A stretch of DNA of 64,000 nt, from assembly GCA_003550325.1 (NCBI GenBank), contig QKWP01000217.1, positions 119,506 through 183,505 on the forward strand, given 5' to 3'. This stretch comes from Gigaspora rosea (lineage: Eukaryota > Glomeromycota > Glomeromycetes > Diversisporales > Gigasporaceae). The translations under genes and the position numbers were made by a program. A model generated the notes under the pieces. It searched no databases and was not told the origin of the DNA. It saw only the letters and a program-made list of their open reading frames with translations. Positions 1 through 13,300 of the stretch are shown piece after piece (positions within the stretch are counted from its first letter, which is position 1; each line of letters starts with the position of its first letter).

Positions 1-1030
1 GGTATAAAAGGTAAATTCTGAAAGAATAGTATTTGCTTGTGCTATTTGTTGCAATATATTAGTTGAAGTATTAGGAGAAAAGATCTTATTTATTGCCGTA
101 GGGTGAATTGGTATAAAAGATAAAGATGGTATTAAAAGTGGATGGCGGGATGCTATAGAGAAGAGTAAATCAAGATAGTTGGCATTGAGTTTGAGTTTGT
201 TTGATGTTTGTTTGTAAACTTTTCTACCCAAAAATTTAGTAGATAAAGTTGCAGAAATGTCAATAGTACAATAGTGTTGAATTCTTTTTGAGTTAAACAA
301 ACAACCAGTACATTAATAACAAACTATATTTGAAATTGGATATAAAGATGTCTTTGTTTCATCAATTTCAGAAGCCCAGTGTGTAATAGAGATAGTATTG
401 GTTTGTGGGTTAAAGCGTCTAGCTTTTCCCATAATAATGTTTTGATCTTTGTATGTTATAAACCAAGGCTTGTTTTTAGTATTAAAATGACCAGTAGTGT
501 AGGATAAAGAGTTGATTGAAGGTAGTTGGAGTGTAAATATAAGTTTTCTAGTAGTGGAATTAGTAGTTATTTTACTTTCTAGTATAGTAAACAATTTAGG
601 TATCTTGCCTGGTATGAGAGAATTAATTCTTGGTGAAATATGTTCCCATGTAAGGAGTACAGAGTTGTCAAAAGATGTAAGTTGTTCAAGAAATATAATA
701 TGTTTTGATCGAAGTTAAAGTTTAAATATTGGATAGTGAGTATGAGTTTGCAATATATTTTCAAGTAGTGTATAGGGTAAGTCTATAGTGTAGGGTTGTA
801 TTATATCTGAATGTGCATAAATCGATAATTAAAGGTGTTTTAAAAGTAGGATAATTTTGAAAGTTGTAGTATTTTTGTTAGCTCCATCTATTTTGGGGTT
901 AGGGTATAGTAGTATATTAGTAATAGACCATAAATTGTTTTGTAGTTGTTGTAATCTAATATGTGTACTAGTGTCTAAAAGTTCTTTATTGTTTAGTCAG
1001 AGGATAAAAACTTTTTTATTTAATACTATA
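1..1030 (-). mobile_element. LINE ORF2 remnant (C-terminal half)
   Basis: Reading the minus strand from about 1030 down to base 1, one frame stays protein-like throughout, with about four in-frame stops. Readable stretches include LTWEHISPRINSLIPGK, THWASEIDETKTSLYP, a cysteine pair CTGCLFNSKR and KLKLNANYLDLLFSIASRHP. The layout resembles the post-reverse-transcriptase part of non-LTR retrotransposon ORF2 proteins seen in many copies in Glomeromycotina. That family match comes from memory of the family, not from a search. The element continues beyond base 1, so the RNase H end and the 3' tail are not visible. The stops show that it is inactive. Confidence 0.6.
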
Positions 1031-1569
1031 TAGTTATATAGTTAGATAGTTAGTATGTACATTATGTTCGTACTTGGGCTATTGCTAAATTTATATAATA
1101 ACAGTGTTATAGGATCCTTATTATAGTAAAGCTTCCAGTATTAGCTTTGTATTAGTTGAACTTGAACATATACAAGTTATTTTTTTTGACTTGCTGGATA
1201 TACTGGACCCTACTGGACCTTACTGGACCTCACTGGAACTTCCATCTAGTGGCAAAAAAAAATGTACTAGAAGGGTCTAGTGATACTTATCACTAGAACC
1301 TATATATGTTCTAGTTATATCTAGGTAGTTCTAGTAACCTTTTCAGTTCCAGTGATCTTCACTGGACCAGTCTTTTAACAAAACTGATCTATTTATAAAT
1401 TACAGAAGGACCAGTTTAATTAATTTGAAAAACAATAGAACATTTGTTTAAAAAAACTACAATGACTAAAAAAATAAATTCAAAAAGGATTTAGACAATT
1501 TTTAAATAAATAAATAAAATTGGATACATAATTTTTGATATTGCATGATAAAAAAGCCAGGTATATATA
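1031..1569. other. AT-rich intergenic with ACTGGACC cluster
   Basis: No coding frame is supported. Bases 1196-1375 hold repeated TACTGGACC/CTAGTG/AGTTCCAGTG words, including a small dyad TCTAGTGATACTTATCACTAGA at 1276-1297. This could be a decayed hAT-like terminus, because TAGTGAT and ATCACTA are the hAT ends seen elsewhere in the window. Confidence 0.3.
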
Positions 1570-1728
1570 TGTTGTAGCTCAAATGCAAATCCTGCCCAAA
1601 TGCCAATTTTTACAGAAAAATAAAAATCTAACCAAATCTAACCCTGACACTAACTCTAACATCTGGGCTAAATTAATTTAATTTGGCCAGATTGGCATCT
1701 GAGCAGGGTTTGCATCTGTGCTATAACA
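1570..1728. mobile_element. Short TIR MITE, TA-flanked (TGTTGTAGC family)
   Basis: The left end TGTTGTAGCTCAAATGC is mirrored on the right by the reverse complement of TGTTATAGCACAGATGC. TA lies on both sides. The imperfect inverted repeat extends about 35 bp on each side, and the 159-bp element has no coding capacity. A relative is at 5385-5565. TA duplication suggests Tc1/mariner-type mobilisation (inference). Confidence 0.75.
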
Positions 1729-2469
1729 TATACATAAATATTATTAAATCGTAGCAACAATTCTAATAATACTTAATGAAGTGGTATGTTAGACCTTAGA
1801 ATGCATAATATATATTTGAAATTGATATGCGAATAATTGTTTATAATACAGTAATATAAATACATTGATGCTCATTTGCAATACACTATTCATATTTATT
1901 CATTATACAACAAATTTTTATATGATCTTAAATACCTATTAGCTCATAGCGATAACTGGTCATTCTTTTTAGTTCAAAATAATAAGATTCAATTACTTTG
2001 TTAAAGTTATTTGAGGAAATATTGACAGGCCCAAAGGCCCATTAGTTTGTATTTATTGTGTAGTTTTGCAATATGTATTTTATGATACTGGGAACTTGGC
2101 AGTTGTAAATTGCCTCTTTAATGAGCTTATTACATTTGATTCTTGTTATTTGTGCATTATGTGAATTTTTTTAATATGAATTGTTTTTTTATAAATTCTA
2201 TTTATCCAGATATGGACAATATGAACAAAGCAAAAAAAAACTTTACACTCTTGTTTACCTTTTAATAACTCTGGAAAAGCCTTTAAAATGCTATTAGATT
2301 TGATGCTACTTTGGTCTGCAAGGAAAGTAACAGAATCTCCAAAAATATTTAAATTGCCAGATTATTCGCAAAGCTTTAGCAACCATCTCACTATTTTCAT
2401 TACTTACAAAAAAGTGAGTACTAAAATCCCAAGGACCATAGTTGTTATAAATATACAATACAAGTATAA
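1729..2469. other. AT-rich, nothing recognised
   Basis: Only short chance open frames and homopolymer runs are present, with no inverted or tandem repeat of note. Confidence 0.4.
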
Positions 2470-3745
2470 GTGGGATGCCGCTGGCGCCCTTTAATAATCT
2501 AAAGAGCCATAATGAACGAAACTCGTTTTTTTAAAATTTCGCTATGTCCCAATTATCATGCTAAATCCCTATTATGCTATGTCATACTATTATGCATGCC
2601 ACATATTAACTACCATGCTACTAACTATCTTGCTATGTCCCGAACTTCCATGCTTTTACTATCATGCTATATTTGTTATCATGCAAAACGTTAGTACTGT
2701 ATCAAAAAAATACTATCGTGTTACTAATGTCTCAACTATCATGCATGCCTATATTAACTATTATGCTACTAACTATTTTGCTACATCCTGACCTATCATG
2801 CTTGTTCGTACTATATTATAGTAAAAAATATTACCGTTACTAACTATCTTTTTACATCCCGAACTATTATGCCTCTACTATTGTACGTTCGTTATTGCAC
2901 TATATTCCATTAGTTCTAAAGAAAAGAAGCATTAGTACTGTATATAAAAAAAACATTTACTGTGTTACTAACGTCCTGAACTATCATGCAACTATCATGC
3001 ATCTACTATCTACTATCTTGCTATATTCCGTTCTAAAGAAAAAAAGAAACGTTAGTAGTGTATAAAAAAAAATACTATGTGTTACTAACTATTTTGTTAC
3101 GTCCTGAAGCATTATGTTCCTACTATCATGCTACGTTAGTTATCGCACGAAATGTTGGTATTGTATCAAAATAAAAAAATTAAAAATAAAAAAAATACGA
3201 TTATGTTACTAACTATCTTGCTATGTCCTGAACTATCATGTTTCTACTATCTTACATTTTTTATTGCACTACATTCTGTTCTAAAGAAAAAAAGAACCGT
3301 TAAAGAAAAAAAAATACTACTGTGCTACTAACTATCTTGTGACGTCCTGAACTATCATACTTTTACTATTGTCCATTTGTTATATGCTACATTTAGTTCT
3401 AAAGAAAAAAAATATTAGTGCTGTGCATATATGTACAAAAAAAATAAAATAAAAAATATTACCATGTTACTAACGCTCTAAACTATCATACTTCTATTAT
3501 CGTACTATATTTATTATCATGCTATATTCCATTCTAAAGAAAAAAAGAAACGTTAGTATTGTACAGTACATAAAAAAAAGTCATTACTGTGCTACTAACT
3601 ATTTTGCTACGTCCCAAGCCATCATACTTCTACTATCACACTATGTTTATTATCGCACGAAAAGTTAGTATTGTATTAAAAAAAATACTATTGTACTTCT
3701 AACCATTATGCTTCTACTATTATACATTCATTATCCATATCTCAG
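2470..3745. repeat. Satellite array with CTAACTATCTTGCTA words (left copy)
   Basis: The array opens with a short GC-rich leader, GCCGCTGGCGCCCTTT (2477-2492), and the words GAACGAAACTCG and AAATTTCGCTATGTCCC. Roughly ten degenerate units of about 110-140 bp follow. Each carries GTGCTACTAACTATCTTGCTA, then CGTCCTGAACTATCATG, TTCTAAAGAAAAAA and GAAACGTTAGTA. The same leader and unit recur at 62805-64000 in the same orientation. Short frames inside are not genes. Confidence 0.85.
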
Positions 3746-4500
3746 TTAATCTAATTTCAAAGATACAAAGTGCGCATAAGAATAGAAGCAATTTGCTAAA
3801 TCTGAAAGATACAAAACGAATGAAAATCATTAATTCATAGTAATAGACAAATTACAAATTTATTACGACATTATGCATGTCGCAATAATTACAGTTTCAA
3901 AAGTAACTAGTTATCTTATTTTGAAGTTTCCCATGGCCTAATTATGGTTTAGCAAATCATAAATGGCAAAGCATTCAAGTGATACAATTACTAAATATAA
4001 AAATGATATAATTACCTTACATATTTCTATTAACTTTCCCATATTTGGTCACATTTTTTGGATACGACCAATCATGTACGTTTAAACAGATAATCGATGA
4101 ATTGTAGAGATATAGATAAAATCGGTAAGCATATTAATATCAGATTTGTAATCTGTCATCATTATTAATACATTAATATGTAAAATATTTGTATTATTTT
4201 TCCACACTATGATCATGTTTCCTAGATATGACCAATCAAGAACATTAAAGTGCACGAACTCTAGAAAATAGAAATTAAATATATAGAAATTATCACTAAT
4301 GTGTATTTGATATAATCAACATTGCGAATTTCTTATGGCATGTGACCGTGACCATTTATGCCATCCAATTTTCGCACATGCAAAATGATTGGTAAAAATG
4401 TACCAGACACTCATGACAGGCGATTAATTTTATAATATTTGGATCAACAATTTTTAATTATACTTGTTTGTTTTATGTATAGAATCAATCAAAGTTAACT
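3746..4500. repeat. Module following the left satellite
   Basis: This stretch begins with CTCAGTTAATCTAATTTCAAAGATACAAAGTG-like words and contains degenerate internal copies of 'cacactatgatcatg...tagatatgaccaatcaa'. A diverged version follows the decayed array at 30500-32330, starting near 32340. This suggests that array plus trailing module form one larger repeat. No coding frame is seen. Confidence 0.4.
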
Positions 4501-5384
4501 ACCCAAAGTGCCAAAGCTTTTCAAATTAATCTGAATACACAAAAACAAAACCTTGAGATAATTAATATAAAACCTAATAGTGCTCTACTTGGTACCCTTT
4601 TTTTATTAAAAAAAGAATAAATTCTTCAATGTTTATCTCTACATTTGTATTGCTCTTAAAATATAAATTTTATAATTCATATACCTTATTTTTATATTAG
4701 ATTTCCATTCAAGTTAATTCTATTATACTAGTACCAATATCTAATTTTTTAATGCATATTCTTTAATACCAACAATGATATTGCTTGGGTAAGTAATTCT
4801 TAATTGCTTCATTCACTACCAAGTTATAAATGCATTTAAAGCATTTTAATTTTCACTTTTTTCAATAGTATAATATGTTAGCACAATTATGATATTGCTT
4901 AATGAGCACTTTTGCTCTATGATAAACTATAAAACCCTGATTTTTGCAAAGCATAAACCTGCCAAATGGACTTTCAATTTTTGATATTTTTTACTTGGCA
5001 CTCCTTTCTTATGAGACTTGATAGATTATGTTTGGTAAAACAGTATGTATAAGTTGTTCATAAATTGCTATTGTTATAATTTCTGAAATTGTATCTTGTC
5101 CAAATATTTGTCAAGAGGCTACTATTTATCATCAAAATCCTGCATTATAATCTCAAATAGTTTGTCAATATTAAAAAAAATGTGCATCTTTGGTTAGGGG
5201 TTAGTTGTAATAATATAAATAAATTTGCTTCATTACTTGCAAAATATAATATAAAGCATATATATATTTATATTTGTAAGTATAAAAATTTGTCAAAATT
5301 ACTAAATTAATTTCTTGTAACTTATCAAATCTTTTCACTATCAATATCTAAAAAATTTTATTAAAATATATATTTATATATATA
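4501..5384. other. AT-rich, nothing recognised
   Basis: No supported frame, inverted repeat or tandem repeat. Confidence 0.4.
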
Positions 5385-5565
5385 TGTTGTGCCCCAGATG
5401 ACAATCTGCCCAAATGACAATCAGGCCAAATTAAATTAGGGTTAGGGTAAAATTAAAGTAAAGTTAAAGATCAGTTTAGGCCAATTTTTATTTTTGGCTG
5501 TAAAATTGACATCTGGGCCGTTCCAATATTGACAATTGGGACAAATTTAGATTTGGGGTACAACA
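5385..5565. mobile_element. Short TIR MITE, TA-flanked (TGTTGT family)
   Basis: The termini TGTTGTGCCCCAGATG and (reverse complement) TGTTGTACCCCAAATC are flanked by TA on both sides. A GGGTTAGGGT motif lies inside. The ends are related to those of 1570-1728. It is 181 bp and non-coding. Confidence 0.75.
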
Positions 5566-7049
5566 TATATAAATTACTTGTCAAAACAACAAAAGCTGTG
5601 CAATAGTTTCTTAAGGTTATTACTAAAAAAATACTTAAACTTTAAAATTCATGCTTCTGCATTCTTCTGATTATTATCAATCATTAGAAAATTCTGTAAT
5701 GTACTTGGCTTTAAGCGACCCCAATTAAGATTAGATATTTTCACTTTATATATGATCTATTATATAAACTAATTTTTGTCAAATTTTATAAAATACAGAT
5801 AAGCAAGTCAATTTCAATTGAATTATAACAAAATTATTAGCTATTATAAGTGTATTTATTCTCAATTATCTAATTGAATAAAAAATATAACTCTTTGCAA
5901 ACAAAACTTTTTCAATTAGATTTAAACAACAAAGCAACAAATTTTTTTTTTTTTTACAGTTTTGCTAAAAGTCAGTCTATTTGACTATTTTTTTTGAGCA
6001 GTTTTTTATTAGATAAAAAGAAAGAAATTAACCAAAAAAAATAGTTGGTGCCTTGGTCAGTAGTATATGACTAGCAAAGATTATAAGAAGCTTGAAATTT
6101 TCAAGAGCACTATCTATAATATTGTATTTATTAAAAAAAACTAGGCATATTAAACTTTTTTCATTCTGGGATGTTTTTAAAATAACTAAAAATAGAACTA
6201 TCACATTAGTATCTTTTAAAACAAGAAAAATAAATTTGTTTGAATGTTCTAACTAATAAATTTGTCAAATTAATATCTATCAAAGTGTTAATATCAACTT
6301 CATAAAAAAAAGGGTATTTTTAACTAAATTGAAAAAAAGAATTAGTTATGGATAAATTATTTTGTATAATTTAATTGAGATAGGATAAAACAAGAAAATA
6401 TTAGAAAAAAATATTATTTAAAGTAATAAAAAATAATTTGAAGTATTTAAAAAGAATGGATACAAGTATGTTTGAAAAGAGCCAAAAAAAAATTATAATA
6501 TAAATTGTTTGGTTTTAATATTTAAATTTGGAGAAAAGTATAATAATCTGAAGCTGTTTTAGTACTATTTTAGTATGTATATTCTTAGCCTTAGTTTGGG
6601 TTTTGATAATATAAATATAAAAGACTATACTATATAGTGCTTCTAGATCTGAGTTTAAATTTGGTCCAGTCTGGTCTGGTCGAAATTCAAACCCAAACTC
6701 AAACTTTATATTTTACTAAATTTTAAACTTAGATCTTATTCAAATCAATTATAGGCTTTGTTTGGGTTTGTCCATAGACTAAAACTAGTTTAAATCTAAA
6801 TATACATATATGTATATTTGGAAGTTCAACAAGTTTACTTACAGTGAGAAATAAAAATCAATTAGTAAAATTTAGATAATTATATCATTTTGTATAATTT
6901 AATTAATAAAATTATTAAAAATATCAAATTACTTGATATTTACTGATTAATTATAACTTCTTGCACTAAGTAAACTTGTTTAAAACAAAATACTATATCA
7001 AATTGGTATATTGTATTTTAAATTTGAAGAAATAATACTAAATTTTTTG
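5566..7049. other. AT-rich; diverged hAT-like repeat piece at 6640-7000
   Basis: Most of the stretch shows nothing. Bases 6640-7000 share the order 'gtccagtctggtctggtc', 'caagtttactta...gtgag', 'ttagtaaaatttaga' and 'aacttcttgcactaagtaaacttg' with the interior of the hAT-like element 43588-44985. This is an old copy whose termini are no longer clear. Confidence 0.45.
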
Positions 7050-7460
7050 GATGCGTTAGCTTAGAGAAGTTGTCAAGTTGTTATCAGCAAGCTCAGATTG
7101 AAAGTTTAATCCCACTAGTAACACTTTGAAAAATCAACCTGTAATATTGTAACTATGGCTTATTGATTAGTTGGATATATAACCTGTAATCTTGGTTTAC
7201 TATCTTGAATAGAAGCTTTTAGGTGCAATTGTATATTATTATATAGACAAATCCAGAAAACTGAAAAAATAGAAACACACTTGGCAAGTTTTGAGTAAGA
7301 AAGTAGTATATAAAAATCTTTAATAGTACTACCAAAAGAAGATTAGTGCTATGATCAACTAAACCTTATAAAGACAAATAGGCAATAGTAGAGTTTGAGA
7401 ACTTGTAAGGATAAGCCTTAGTAAATGTATAAGTTACTAAAATCCAGATATAGAAACATA
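7050..7460 (+). mobile_element. tRNA-headed retroposon, decayed copy
   Basis: The head GCTTAGAGAAGTTGTCAAG (7059 on), the internal 'tggtttactatcttgaatagaagc' and 'cttggcaagttttgagtaag' follow, in order, the 5' part of the better-preserved copy at 24410. The B-box region has decayed more here. The 3' body fades after about 7460 and no tail is visible. Confidence 0.6.
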
Positions 7461-9375
7461 GACTATGATTAGTAAGAATTTTTTACAAGGGTAAAATAGC
7501 TCTATAGATTGTACATAGTTAAAAAAAATCTAGTTATATATGTTATATGTCACTTTACAATCCATATCAATTTTAAAATAATACATGTTGATTTAAAATT
7601 GCAATTAGTAGGGAATTGCTATTTTTACACTGGATCAACCCTTCTGACCCAGTCATGTACAGTGTAATACAAACAGAGATCATATGACTTTTGAATTCTT
7701 GCACTGTGCTTTATATGCCTTATTGGGTCAACAGCTTATAGTTAGCAAATGTTAGCAATTAACAACTGTGGATTTGGTAGAAATGTCAACTAGAAATAAA
7801 CTAACTTTGAAGTTATAATTTATAACAGATTCTCAAGAATGTACTAAATCCTGACTGGTACTTTGTACATAACATAATGAAAATTATATGAAATCTAATA
7901 ACTTAAATAAAATAAGTATAAAATTCTTTTTAAGCCATTTATTCATTTCTAATAATTTTTCATATCTTGTTGAAAATGGAATAAAAGAAAGAAGCAGTTG
8001 ATAAGAAATGATAGCAAAAATAGTTTTTAGTCTAAGACAAAATTTTCATTTTTAAAAATTTCAAATCCTATTCTTTGACAAGATTTATCATTATTCAAAT
8101 GAAAATATTTATTTATTTCTAATAATTTTTCATATTTTGTCAAAGATGAAAAATATATAAACAAGTATAAATATAAAAAATTTTTTATTTTGATTTCATT
8201 TATTATAATTCTTCATGCATACTCAACAGATATTAATAATATCTTGGTCACTTGGAATTCTAATCTGAGATCCATTTTTAAACAAGTACACAAAATATTT
8301 AATTTTTTTAATAGCAACATCTGCTATTTCTAAAATTTAGATAGCATCCAATTATATCACCAGTAGTATAACTCACCACTTTCTGAACAAAAAAATATCC
8401 ATTGTCACTATAATAACCACATCCTTATGATTTATTTTTCTTGTTTTTTTTGTTCTAAATGTATAATATAAATGTTAATCTATAATAAAATAAAATTTGC
8501 TATTGGCATAATATTAATACTAGCAAAAACACTTGGCATACTGTACAGTGTGCAGTAGAACTTACAAACCAAATGAAATAATTTGGAAGATGTCCAAGAT
8601 AAGTAGATTTAATAAAGTTAGTGTAGTATTCTTGTATAGGGTTTCTGCAATTGCTTTTCCACCTTCAATTCCAAAATAATCACAAAATTTAAATAATTTA
8701 ATGCCATAACTTTATAAAATTACAATATGCATAAATAAGCAAATTATATAAAAATTATCAAATTAATATGACCTACCTATTCATAAAACAGTTTTTCTCG
8801 ATTTTCATCATTACTTTCATAATGCACTAGCCCTCACAAATGCATTTTGGAAAAAGCACTCACTTTGGTGCATCTAATAATCTACTTTTTATACCAGGTA
8901 TTTGCAAACTGGAGAAAGTTCAAGTGAAAAAAGAAAATAATTGCATACTTTCAAAGCCATATTACTCTGCATGGAACAGCTTATTTTTATATTTTTATAT
9001 TTTCTAAACTTCAGCTACAGCTTTGTCTTAAGAAACATTGTGTGTTAAAACTAAGGTGTCAGGAGAAAATTTCAAAAATGTAAATTCGTTGATTTGTGTA
9101 ATTTATAAAAATCTTATGATAAAATTTTGGATGTAACAAATCGTGTGACTGATAACACATATGCACATTATTTCGAAATTTTATTTTTTGAAAATTATTT
9201 TTGACTCAAAATAACTCCAAAACAACACGTCCCAAAATAACGCGCGTCAAAATAACGCGTCCCCTTGAATATACATGCATCATATAACAAATATGGGAGA
9301 GCCACAAGTGAAATCATGTAAGTGATTAAGTTTTCACTGTAGTGAGTTTATACAAAAGAATTGCAGTATTGCGTA
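7461..9375. other. AT-rich, nothing recognised until 9210
   Basis: No gene is supported. Bases 9214-9262 carry several direct AAAATAACGC words. The same words recur near 9867 on the far side of the MITE 9376-9635, so an older element may enclose it. Confidence 0.35.
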
Positions 9376-9635
9376 CTGTATTTGTGCGTAATAACGCCCA
9401 ATGCGTGGACCTGCGCGTTATTTGAAATCATGTACCAGTATTTGAAATTGGTTCCAATCAGCTCACTGACAAACACTTCAGAGACACCAAATTTACTGTA
9501 TTTCACTGACAAGCTTATTTTACAGACGATTAATTTACAGATAAGTTCATTTCTTAGAGTATATTTCAAAAAAAAAAAAAAAAAAAAATCAAAATTTGAA
9601 TTAACACCTCGACCCGCTATTATGCGCAAATACGG
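9376..9635. mobile_element. TA-flanked MITE with CYGTATTTGYGC ends
   Basis: The left end CTGTATTTGTGCGTAATA matches the reverse complement of the right end, CCGTATTTGCGCATAATA. Both are followed outward by TA. An adenine run of about 18 bases begins near 9569. Long frames on both strands here arise from the inverted repeat and are not genes. Confidence 0.7.
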
Positions 9636-10360
9636 TATATATCTATATCAGGTATGCTATCATAATATTGAAATTATCCAAACACCGATTGACAAATGTT
9701 TCAAGCATTAAAAAGCTAATCGTATAATTTCTTTTACTGTATATATGGTTTGAACTAATTTTTCGGGCAAAATGTATTAATAAAAATGAGGTTCTGATAT
9801 CCCAAGTTTGTCAAAATGGTTTGAAATATCTCGCATGTGCATCCCAAAATTGCGCAAAAAGTCTCAAAATAACGCACGTAGATACGCGTTGTTATGTGCA
9901 AATACGTATGTAATTGAAAAAATTATATACTAAATATAGACTTTATTTGGTGAATATCTTTGATTGCAAAAAATTTTCCCAAGTATGTGAGTCAAGAGAC
10001 TACTTCCAATCTGTATACGTTCGCATTTGATGAGGAAGAATAATTTTCATGTCTATGCACATGTCTCATAGTAATGGGTCCTTTTTCAACCGTTTGCTAT
10101 GACCAGAGAGGACATGAATTACACTTATGCTTGCTATCATTTTCTTATCTACACGTAAAAAAGGCCTTAATGCAACAATTTTGAGCACATTTAAACTAAT
10201 TTAAAAATAAAACTTAGAGTGCAACTTCGAGATATGTGTTTTCGTAAAGAATTGTTTGCATAATTGGCAATTTGTAATTCTGCAGGTTATTAGCAAGAAA
10301 AAAAAAAGATTCGATTAAACACAAAGATATTTTTTGCAAACATTATTATAGAATTACAAT
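9636..10360. other. Spacer 3' of the Argonaute relic
   Basis: Nothing is recognised except the AAAATAACGC/ACGCGTTGTTATG words at 9850-9915. No poly(A) signal could be assigned. Confidence 0.35.
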
Positions 10361-13300
10361 TTAAGCGAAGTACAGTGTATTCTTAATATTATCATGAACA
10401 TAGTACATCTCTCTATTCAGGATATATCTTGGATTAATAGGTACATCATTCCGGGCATTTCTGCATTAACAGTTGTAGGTACTTAAGTAAAGCTTTTTAC
10501 CAATTTTGCAAGTTAGTGAGCATAATATAATGGTGTTACTGTTGATAAAGCGAGGTTACATCTTTAAATAAAAAATATTAGTTTGATAAACTTTATAATT
10601 GCCAGAAAATTAATCAATTTATTACTAAATCAAAAATTTTAATAAATACCTTACATAAATTATAAGTAAGCATTTGCATTTTGTCTTGAGAAAACGCTAC
10701 TTCATCATAGAAAGCATGATAATACGCAGGTATAGCTGTCCCAGTTGAACTAGATTGAGATTGTAAATCTACATCATTATATAATCAAATTATTTAAAAA
10801 ATACTATAAAGATTTAATAGTAACATTAAAATTATAAACTCAAAAAAAGACTTACAGAAATTAAAGTATTGTAGGCTGGCAGTTGCCATTACCTTTTGGA
10901 TCAACCTTAAATTTATGATTTGGTTTTGCTCTAAACATAATGTTATAAATGAGTTAAAAATAAATTATTAAACCACAAAATCATAACATGTAATTATATA
11001 CCTAGTATAATGCTGCCTTCGCTAATTATAAATGTTAATTTTGGAGATGGATACTTTGAATTGATAAAAACTTTAAACGCATCTAGTAATTTAATAACTT
11101 CATACTCCCAATAATTTTAAATTGTCGTTCAGTAACACCTTCTCGATAGAATAAAATTGCTTCCGGAAGGTGTTTATTCATATCGTCGAATAGTTTAAGA
11201 AATCTATATCTATGCTACCAATTTCTTCAATTATTTCATTTTTTTAACTTTTTGTTCTTGCTATATCGACCATCATATTTTACGGAAAATGAATCCATAG
11301 AAGCAACTATGGCTGCAATGAGGTGAGAAAAGTAGGCACCAATCATTATATACTATGATCAAAGAGAACTACAAAAATTTCTGTTAGTTTTCATTTTAAG
11401 GTAGATATCAAATTTACAATTAAAGGTACCTACTTTTTTCGAACCTTTAAATAAAGTTGTTTTGGAATTAAATGAGAGTTTGTTCTACCAAGTTTCCCAT
11501 TATTCTCAATCTGCTTCCATCGAGATCCTAAAATATTCTGACTTTGAAAGCGTTGAGAATTAATGCCAAGTCTATTAAGCAGGTCTTCTTTATTTCAGCA
11601 TAAGTCCATCGAATTTATTTGCAAGAATGCAAATTATGAGTTGCAGATTCACTTTAGTGTTTATACTTCGTGCTGCTAAAGCAAGAGTCTACAAGATGAA
11701 AATACGATTTTGATTTAAATATAAGTTTAAAGAGTATTATTTGTTACTTTTTTACAATCCTTGAATAATTTTTGAGGATATTGTACATTCTAAGGAATGA
11801 AAAAAATAAGAATATTATACAAGTAATGAGACAGCTTATTAATGATATTAATACTAAGATTACCAATCCCATTACAACTATTACTTCAATCAAAGTCCTA
11901 ATCGCAGTCTCATCTTGATGCTTCTTTAAGATTAGATTAAAATCCAACTATCCAATTTTTGTGGCTAATGTATAAAAAGATGCGTATAAGTTATAATTTA
12001 GATGTACTAGTTTTTCCATCATTTAAATATTTACCTCGATAAATTTAGAAACTTTCCATGATCCTGACTTAGGAATGATTTTTTTGTTTTTACGGGTACT
12101 AGTAATTTTTGACGGTTCAAGAGCTCTTGCTAAAAATTAATTCAGATAATAAATTATGTATTCAGCATTATACGATACAGTACAATTTAAAAGAAATTTA
12201 TAAATATTACATATAGTTTTTAGCTCTTTTCAAATTTCCATTCCAATTGATTTCATTGCCTTATTTTCTGAGTATTTGTATACATTTGAAAGAGCAGTAG
12301 TCATTCTTTGAAATCAAACTTTCATTTGCACCCAAATAAAATTGTTACTCCAAATTTTTGACCTAAAACATTTACAAACTCATTAGTTGTTAGGTAAAAC
12401 ACCCTGTAAGAAATGGTGCACGAAATTTATGATCAAATACGGGTACGTGACAGCACGAAACTATACGGAATATAACACAAGACAGTGCACGGGAAAACGT
12501 GCTCTGGACACGTAAAAAGGCGCGAATTCCGTGCAATGGTGCACGTAATAGCATGCTTTTTTACGCACTTCCCACGTTATTTTGTATGTAAACCCGTGCA
12601 CATTAGAAAATTTCGTTGCTCGCATGCAGTTTCTGCAACTGATCTGAATTCCGTGCTTTGGACGTGTTATATGTCGTGTTGACAAGTGCACTCACGTGCA
12701 AAATTTTATTAGGAAATAATATAAAATTTTTTAAACAAAGTAACCAACCTACCTGATATCAAGGAACAAATTTCTAAAGGAAAATAGGCATCATTTTGTC
12801 CACATTTAACTGATTTGACAACGACGCGCGGAAGCAAAGAAAATTCTAATGCCATTATTGATTCTAGAAAATATTGTCTAACACTAATATTTCGTCCATT
12901 ATAATTGAACGTAAGTTGTTCGGCTGATTTTTCAGTAATATAAGAAACTCTCTTTCTTGGCTTTGGTGGCAGAATTATATGTTGTTGTGAAACTAAAACC
13001 TTTGATAAAAAGATTAGTAAGTCGATTTCACGCTTAGAAAGTTCTTGTGTAATTCATCTCTGAATCCTTCTCTTTGAAGAATTCTAGGGATCAAATCGAT
13101 CAACGGACCGGATGGATAAAATGTTGCAGCACGTGAATCAATATCAATGATTAATTTCCTATGTTAAAAAAAAAATATATTAGACAAATAAATATTTTAA
13201 ATCAAGATGATTCAATCATGAAAAATAAAATAATACCCCATCCAGGTTGAATATTTTGAAATAAACAAAATTCAATTCTGCCTCACAAAAACAAACGTCT

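Noticed and set aside
9348-9711. Overlapping frames on both strands (93 and 116 codons)
   Set aside because: They arise from the MITE inverted repeat and an A run giving poly-Lys/poly-Phe.
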